The position numbers and the translations under genes are program-made. Source: an uncultured Collinsella sp. (lineage in GTDB: Bacteria > Actinomycetota > Coriobacteriia > Coriobacteriales > Coriobacteriaceae). From it: a stretch of DNA of 64,000 nucleotides. Below, in pieces: positions 59,879 to 64,000 of the stretch (the first letter of the stretch is position 1; every line of letters begins with the position of its first letter). The DNA is taken from the NCBI GenBank assembly GCA_934647195.1, contig CAKUFD010000008.1:61445-125444 (forward strand), given 5' to 3'. Under the pieces are notes generated by a model. That model was not told where the DNA came from. It saw nothing but the letters and a program-made list of their open reading frames with translations, and made no database searches.

Positions 59879-59997
59879 GTCACGCCTCTCAATTACTAGT
59901 TTCAGCGAGGGTAAATCCTCGGTCATTCGTGTTCGGCTGAGACCACTATAGACGGTGAACGGTGCAAAAAGCTGGGCAAAAGGCAAACGCAAAAAAT

Positions 59998-60017
59998 TAC
60001 CTACCGAACGGTAGGTA
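59998..60017. promoter_or_regulatory. Perfect palindromic operator of the deiminase operon
   Basis: TACCTACCGAACGGTAGGTA is a perfect 20-bp palindrome (9-bp arms, AA centre), between the divergent tetR and deiminase genes. It is the obvious TetR site. Confidence 0.8.
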
Positions 60018-60031
60018 TAGTAGTACTATAC
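60015..60031. promoter_or_regulatory. Second palindrome overlapping the TetR operator
   Basis: GTATAGTAGTACTATAC is a perfect palindrome with 8-bp arms. It overlaps the end of the TACCTACCG site by 3 bases and contains TATAGT- and TACTAT-like -10 sequences on both strands. Confidence 0.6.
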
Positions 60032-60080
60032 GAGTTAAGCACCCGCTGGCGTCGCGGCCGGACGGCAAGGCGGGCAAAAG

Positions 60081-60112
60081 ACGGAAGGACCAACCAACGG
60101 AAGGACCAACCA
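60081..60112 (+). repeat. Tandem duplication of the ribosome binding site of the deiminase gene
   Basis: ACGGAAGGACCAACCA occurs twice in perfect tandem (60081-60096, 60097-60112); the second copy's last base is the A of the start codon. Each copy contains GGAAGGA, so the start has two stacked ribosome sites. Confidence 0.85.
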
Positions 60113-61350
60113 TGTACGAGAACTATCGTATGCCGGGCGAATTCGAGAAGCGTTCCAACGTCTACGTGACATGGCTTCCCGACTACATTCGCGCAGAGGG
60201 CTTTGATAACCGTCAGCCCTGCGTCGATGTGATCAAGGCCCTGCTTGAGTACGGCGACGTCACCGTCAACCTTAATTGCGGTACTCCGGGCTCTTATGAA
60301 GAGGCTTGCACGCGCCTCAAGGCAGAGGGCGTTGATCTTGATCGTATCGAAATCACCCAGTTCGAGGATTCCAACTTCTATGTCCGTGACAACGGTCCCA
60401 GCATTATGGTCGATGACCAGGGTCATTCCTATATGGTCAACCCTGCTTGGACGTATTACGGCGTGTGGGATAAGGATTCTCTGGAGTGCCAGTCTGCGCG
60501 CAGGGCTGCCGTGCACATGGCTGTTGCGCTTGGTTGCTTTGACATCGTGAATTCCGAGATGGTTTCCGAGGGCGGTGACCGCGAGTTTGACGGTCACGGG
60601 ACTCTGGTCACCATCGAGGACACGGAGTGCCGCAAGCGCAATCCCGAGTTCACCAAGGAGGAAGTCGAGGCTGAGTACAAGCGCATCTACAACCTCAACA
60701 AGGTTATCTGGCTGCCGCAGCCGATGCTCGAGGACGACGACTACAGGCTCGGCATTCTGGATGAGAAGGAAGACGGCACTCCCGTGTTTGGCATGAGCTT
60801 TGCTGCTCATATCGATGAGATGTGCCGCTTCATTACCCCGAACAAGATTCTTCTTGCCGAGGTATCCGACGAAGAAGCCGCTTCCAGCAAGGCTGGCGCC
60901 GAGTCGCGCCGCCGTATCGACGCCGCTTATGAGATCTTGAGTGCGGAGACCGACTGGGAGGGCAAGCCCTTCGAGATCGTTCGTATGCCGACGGCTGAGC
61001 CCATTGAGGTCGTCATCGCTCCTGGTGACGAGGATTACGAGCTGTACAAGGGCTTCATCGATGATATGGGCGGCAAATTCATGGACGGCACGCCTTGGCC
61101 CGAAGGCCCCGTTCACTTCTATGCAGCTGCAAGCTATTGCAACTTCCTGATCTGCAACGGTGTCGTTCTCGGCCAGCGTTACTACCATGAGGGCATGAGC
61201 GAGGTCGTGAAGCAGAAGGATGAGCAGGCTCAGGCTGTTTTGGAGAGCTGCTTCCCTGATCGCAAAGTCATCATGATCGATTCTCTTGCGCTCAACCTTT
61301 CCGGCGGCGGTGTCCACTGCTGGACTAAGGACGTTGCTGCCAGCTGCTAA
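60112..61350 (+). CDS. Agmatine deiminase-family protein
   Basis: A 412-residue guanidino-modifying enzyme (agmatine deiminase/PPAD fold). Seen are MPGEFEKRSNVYVTWLPDY at the N-terminus, the substrate-site FYVRDNGPSIMV (~residue 90), SEGGDREFDGHGTLVTIED with the catalytic Glu/Asp region, a His in FAAHIDEMCRF (~225), and the nucleophilic Cys in LSGGGVHCWTKDV near the C-terminus. It would turn agmatine (or a similar guanidine) into a carbamoyl-amine plus ammonia. Relative to standard AguA, the His motif is AAHIDE instead of GHVDN, so the substrate may differ. It is first in deiminase-transcarbamylase-MFS. Confidence 0.9.
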   Translation: MYENYRMPGEFEKRSNVYVTWLPDYIRAEGFDNRQPCVDVIKALLEYGDVTVNLNCGTPGSYEEACTRLKAEGVDLDRIEITQFEDSNFYVRDNGPSIMVDDQGHSYMVNPAWTYYGVWDKDSLECQSARRAAVHMAVALGCFDIVNSEMVSEGGDREFDGHGTLVTIEDTECRKRNPEFTKEEVEAEYKRIYNLNKVIWLPQPMLEDDDYRLGILDEKEDGTPVFGMSFAAHIDEMCRFITPNKILLAEVSDEEAASSKAGAESRRRIDAAYEILSAETDWEGKPFEIVRMPTAEPIEVVIAPGDEDYELYKGFIDDMGGKFMDGTPWPEGPVHFYAAASYCNFLICNGVVLGQRYYHEGMSEVVKQKDEQAQAVLESCFPDRKVIMIDSLALNLSGGGVHCWTKDVAASC

Positions 61351-61402
61351 GGGGATTCCCAGAAATCCACACTGGCTAACCAATGAACTAAGTAAAAAAC
61401 CG

Positions 61403-61435
61403 CTCGAAGGGGCGTGGCGACACGTCCCTCTCGAG
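61403..61435 (+). other. Intercistronic stem-loop between deiminase and transcarbamylase
   Basis: CTCGAAGGGGCGTG and CACGTCCCTCTCGAG pair with a GCGA loop and one bulge; no U-tract follows. It may stabilise or separate the transcript parts in the 126-bp gap. Confidence 0.45.
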
Positions 61436-61476
61436 AGGTGTGTTTAAAAACCAAAAGAAACGAAAGGGATATAGGC

Positions 61477-62541
61477 ATGAACAACAGCCTCCGCGGTCGC
61501 GACTACCTCAACATTCACGATCTTTCCTCCGAGGATTTCCGCTACCTCATCGACCTTGCTTGGAACCTCAAGGCTCAGAAGAAGTCCGGTGTCGACCAGC
61601 ACTATTTCCCCGGCAAGAACGTGCTTGCAAACTTCGAGTGGGGCTCCACTCGTACCCGCTGCGCCTTTGAGACGTCCTGCAACGACCTTGGCATGGGCTT
61701 CACCTACCTGACCAATTCCCATATGGGTGACTGTGAGACTGTCAAGGACGCCATGCGCGTTTTCAACGGTATGTATGACCTCATCGTTTACCGCGCTCAG
61801 AAGGACGAGCAGTTCCTCTACGACGTTGCCGAGCTCGTTGACATCCCGGTCATCAACGCTCTTACCCTTGGTGACCACCCGACGCAGATGCTCGCCGACG
61901 CTCTTACGATGGAAGAGCAGTGGGGCGGCCTGCGCACCAGCCGCGGTAAGAAGATGGCTTTCGTGGGCAACTGCGCCGGCGCTCCGGTATGGTATGGCCG
62001 TCTGTGCGCTATGCTCGACATGGACTTCCTCGCCATCGGTCCCGACGATCGTCGTCACCAGATGTGCCAGAGCATGATCGACGAGGTCGAGGCGTGCTAC
62101 GCTAAGTACGCTCCCAACAGGACTTTCACCATCACTTCCGATCTTGATGCCCTGGATGGCGTTGACGTTATCGTTACCGAGGAGTGGCGCTACATCAATC
62201 CCGAGTGCGGCGATGAGGTCCTGGACCCCGACGACTACGACTCTTGGCTGGGCGATGCCGAGTCCCTGTACCCCTATCGTGTTACCAGCGAGCTGTGCAA
62301 GCGCACCAACAACCCCAATATCTTCTGCATGCACGAGCTTCCCTCCGTCCACAATGCCGATCACCGCGTTGGCAAGATGCTTCTTGAGCAGTGCAAGAAC
62401 GACCTGCACCGCGAGATCATCACCGAGGGCTTTGAGATTGCCGACGAGTGCTTCGAGGCAAACGCTTCCGTTATCTTCCGCGAGGCGGAGAACCGTCAGC
62501 ACACCATCAAGGCCGTCATGTGCGCTCTCCTGGGTCTCTAG
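61477..62541 (+). CDS. Aspartate/ornithine carbamoyltransferase-family protein (putative carbamoylputrescine-type transcarbamylase)
   Basis: A 354-residue transcarbamylase. The carbamoyl-phosphate loop is intact (STRTRCAFETS, ~residue 55-65), with LGDHPTQMLADALTM (~130-145) and the second-domain FVGNCAGAPVWYGRL. The amine-binding motif normally HCLP is MHELPSVHNADHRVGKM here, with Glu replacing the Cys, so the amine substrate is probably not ornithine. By context it should phosphorolyse the deiminase product to an amine and carbamoyl phosphate for carbamate kinase. ACGAAAGGG precedes ATG 61477. The family is certain; the substrate is inferred. Confidence 0.88.
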   Translation: MNNSLRGRDYLNIHDLSSEDFRYLIDLAWNLKAQKKSGVDQHYFPGKNVLANFEWGSTRTRCAFETSCNDLGMGFTYLTNSHMGDCETVKDAMRVFNGMYDLIVYRAQKDEQFLYDVAELVDIPVINALTLGDHPTQMLADALTMEEQWGGLRTSRGKKMAFVGNCAGAPVWYGRLCAMLDMDFLAIGPDDRRHQMCQSMIDEVEACYAKYAPNRTFTITSDLDALDGVDVIVTEEWRYINPECGDEVLDPDDYDSWLGDAESLYPYRVTSELCKRTNNPNIFCMHELPSVHNADHRVGKMLLEQCKNDLHREIITEGFEIADECFEANASVIFREAENRQHTIKAVMCALLGL

Positions 62542-62552
62542 GAGCGATGGCG

Positions 62553-63818
62553 ATGGAAAACACCAAACTGAAGAGCAGCAAGGTTTACGCTTGGGTTCTC
62601 GTTATTGCCCTCGGTCTTATGTCTGCCGGTACGACCGGATCCTACAGCGTAATCGCCGGTTCCTTCGTCGCGCCCGTCTGCGAGGAATTCGGATTCGACT
62701 ACTCCCTGTTCTCCTACTATTTCACCGCTACGCTCATCGGTCTCGCAGTAGCTCTCCCGTTTGTGGGAAAGCTTATCCCGAAGGTTGTGGGCAAGGTCTG
62801 GCTGCCTGTCGTTGAGATTATTCTTCTTGCTGCAGGTGCTGGCATGGCCTTCTACACCCAGGTCTGGATGTTTATCGCCGCTGGCGCTCTCATCGGCGTG
62901 TGCTTTGCTTTCACTACGGGTGTCGCTATGTCCGACGTTATCGATCAGTGGTTCAAGAAGTCGGGTGGTCTGGCCATAGGTCTCGCTTGGGCTGTGAACT
63001 CGATTTACATGCTGATCATGAGCCCTGTTATCACTTCGGTGATCGAGTTTGCTGGCTGGAGGACTGGTTATTTGGTTCTTGCTGGCGTGTCCGCCCTGCT
63101 CGTGCTGCCCGCATCTATTCTGATCATCCGCTATAAGCCTCAGGATAAGGGTATGCTGCCGTACGGTTATGTCGAGGGTGAAACGACGGATTCTGTCGAG
63201 GAGACCCCTGTTGAAGACAACCGTGGCGTGAGCTATGCCCGTGCCATCAAGTCCCCTGCGTTCTTCTTCTGCATCGGCTTCCTGTGCCTCGTTCAGCTTA
63301 CGTGCTGCATGAATCAGCTGTTCCCCACGTATGCTTCCGAGATCGGTTTCGATCCCATGGTGGGCGGCTTTATGGTTTCTGCCGCTTCGCTTTTCGACCT
63401 GTTCCTCAACCCGATTGTTGGATCTACCTGTGATAAGTTTGGCAGCACAAAGGCCATCCTGTCTTGGCTCGCCGTTTCGATCCTCTCGTTTGTCATGCTC
63501 ATCATGAGCAGCGGTAATTCGACCCTCAGCATTTTGGCTGCGGGCGTGAATGATGTTATGTACGTCATTGCTGGTACCGCTTTGACCGTTCTGGTTATGG
63601 ACGTCTTTGGCTCTCGTGACTTCGGGCGCATCTTCGCGCTCATTTGCTCCGTGGGCTATATCGTTGGTGCCTTTGGCATGCCGGTCATGATGAAGGTCTA
63701 TGCACTGGCCGGTTCTTTCCAGGGTGTATTTATCTTCTGCATCGTATGCAACGTTGTGATTGGCCTGTTCCTTCTGCTCGCCAAGAAGACGGGCAAGAGC
63801 CTTTCGTGGGACGAGTAA
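62553..63818 (+). CDS. MFS transporter, OFA-like, paralogue 2
   Basis: A 421-residue, twelve-span major facilitator. WVLVIALGLMSAGTTGSYS, FVAPVCEEFGFDYSLFSYYF, CMNQLFPTYASEIGFDPMVG and FGSRDFGRIFALICSVGYIV match paralogue 1 at 57835. TAGGAG lies 7 nt before ATG 62553 (an ATG at 62547 is too close). It starts 11 bp after the transcarbamylase stop, so it belongs to the deiminase operon. It is a likely importer or exchanger for the guanidine substrate or amine product. A strong terminator follows before carbamate kinase. Confidence 0.9.
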   Translation: MENTKLKSSKVYAWVLVIALGLMSAGTTGSYSVIAGSFVAPVCEEFGFDYSLFSYYFTATLIGLAVALPFVGKLIPKVVGKVWLPVVEIILLAAGAGMAFYTQVWMFIAAGALIGVCFAFTTGVAMSDVIDQWFKKSGGLAIGLAWAVNSIYMLIMSPVITSVIEFAGWRTGYLVLAGVSALLVLPASILIIRYKPQDKGMLPYGYVEGETTDSVEETPVEDNRGVSYARAIKSPAFFFCIGFLCLVQLTCCMNQLFPTYASEIGFDPMVGGFMVSAASLFDLFLNPIVGSTCDKFGSTKAILSWLAVSILSFVMLIMSSGNSTLSILAAGVNDVMYVIAGTALTVLVMDVFGSRDFGRIFALICSVGYIVGAFGMPVMMKVYALAGSFQGVFIFCIVCNVVIGLFLLLAKKTGKSLSWDE

Positions 63819-63840
63819 TTCCATTCGTCTTGTGATTTAG

Positions 63841-63875
63841 AGCGCGGAGGGCAATGTCTCTCCGCGCTTTTTCTT
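63841..63875 (+). terminator. Intrinsic terminator between MFS 2 and carbamate kinase
   Basis: AGCGCGGAG (63841-63849) pairs with CTCCGCGCT (63860-63868), followed by TTTTCTTT. It leaves only ~33 bp before the carbamate kinase start. Confidence 0.85.
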
Positions 63876-63908
63876 TACAGCTTGATTTGTTTTAGAGAGG
63901 AATATTTG

Positions 63909-64000
63909 ATGCCTAAATATAACGGCAAGCCCGACCGCATCGTCGTCGCCCTCGGCGGCAACGCCCTCGGCAACACCCCGGCCGAGCAGATCGAGGCCGT
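63909..64000 (+). CDS. arcC: Carbamate kinase, N-terminal part (truncated by window edge)
   Basis: Only ~30 residues are visible: after a short lead, RIVVALGGNALG is the glycine-rich N-terminal strand and loop of carbamate kinases. The enzyme transfers the phosphate of carbamoyl phosphate to ADP, giving ATP, CO2 and ammonia. It completes the deiminase-transcarbamylase-kinase path encoded just upstream. AGAGG lies 8 nt before ATG 63909. It is separated from the upstream operon by a strong terminator, so expression needs read-through or a very short promoter. Confidence 0.85.
   Translation, partial: MPKYNGKPDRIVVALGGNALGNTPAEQIEA

Overview
The window looks like chromosomal DNA from a Collinsella-type gut coriobacterium (Actinomycetota). 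It is GC-rich with dense AAGGAGG-like ribosome sites. It carries an Rrf2-suf iron-sulfur operon, a fused ECF transporter ATPase, L-lactate dehydrogenase, and a deiminase/transcarbamylase/carbamate-kinase locus. The genus is my inference from gene content and style; no rRNA is present to prove it.

Layout. 1-4585: end of an iron alcohol dehydrogenase, pgi, a HAD phosphatase, then tatD-like and tcdA on the minus strand. 4586-5179 is a gene-free gap with an inverted pair of a 24-bp motif and a perfect hairpin. 5180-12959: a TauE-type permease, the minus-strand suf operon (sufC-B-D-S-U) with a divergent Rrf2 regulator, and degV. 13062-15567: a TIM-barrel-like unknown, a small membrane protein and an rRNA m5C methyltransferase. 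15642-19767: an ECF transporter operon (two tandem S-like proteins, a fused double ATPase, EcfT) preceded by a leader peptide with three consecutive Trp codons and an intrinsic terminator. This is a classical attenuator, and it points to tryptophan or a related compound as the substrate. 19829-26428: a lipid kinase, RNase D, an SdpR/SdpI pair, DUF554, a nitroreductase and EttA.

26499-37122 is a phage-derived tail locus: tail completion, tail tube, chaperone-like and Gp15 genes on the minus strand; a DNA-binding protein; then tape measure, FN3 tail protein, tail hub, baseplate/fibre, r1t-like holin and amidase on the plus strand. No terminase, portal, capsid or integrase is seen, so a tailocin (phage-tail-like bacteriocin) or a reduced prophage is likely. 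The first half appears inverted relative to canonical tail order, and the baseplate/fibre gene has a 3' frameshift.

37340-52061: a DUF3825-like protein, a membrane protein, three GT2 glycosyltransferases, nadE, an aminotransferase, ldh, a DUF2974 hydrolase, a YejK-like nucleoid protein and a tandem-duplicated YaiI/YqxD protein. 52238-57522: the lysine branch (lysA-dapA-dapB-dapH) with a divergent M20 deacetylase; with the aminotransferase at 46205 this could form the N-acetyl route to diaminopimelate. 57835-64000: two paralogous OFA-type MFS carriers flank a divergent TetR gene, an agmatine-deiminase-like enzyme and a divergent transcarbamylase, and carbamate kinase runs off the end. This looks like an ATP-yielding guanidine-compound catabolic island controlled by palindromic operators. 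Several intergenic hairpin or paired repeats (near 4.8, 39.4, 48.5 and 57.6 kb) resemble dispersed repeat families.
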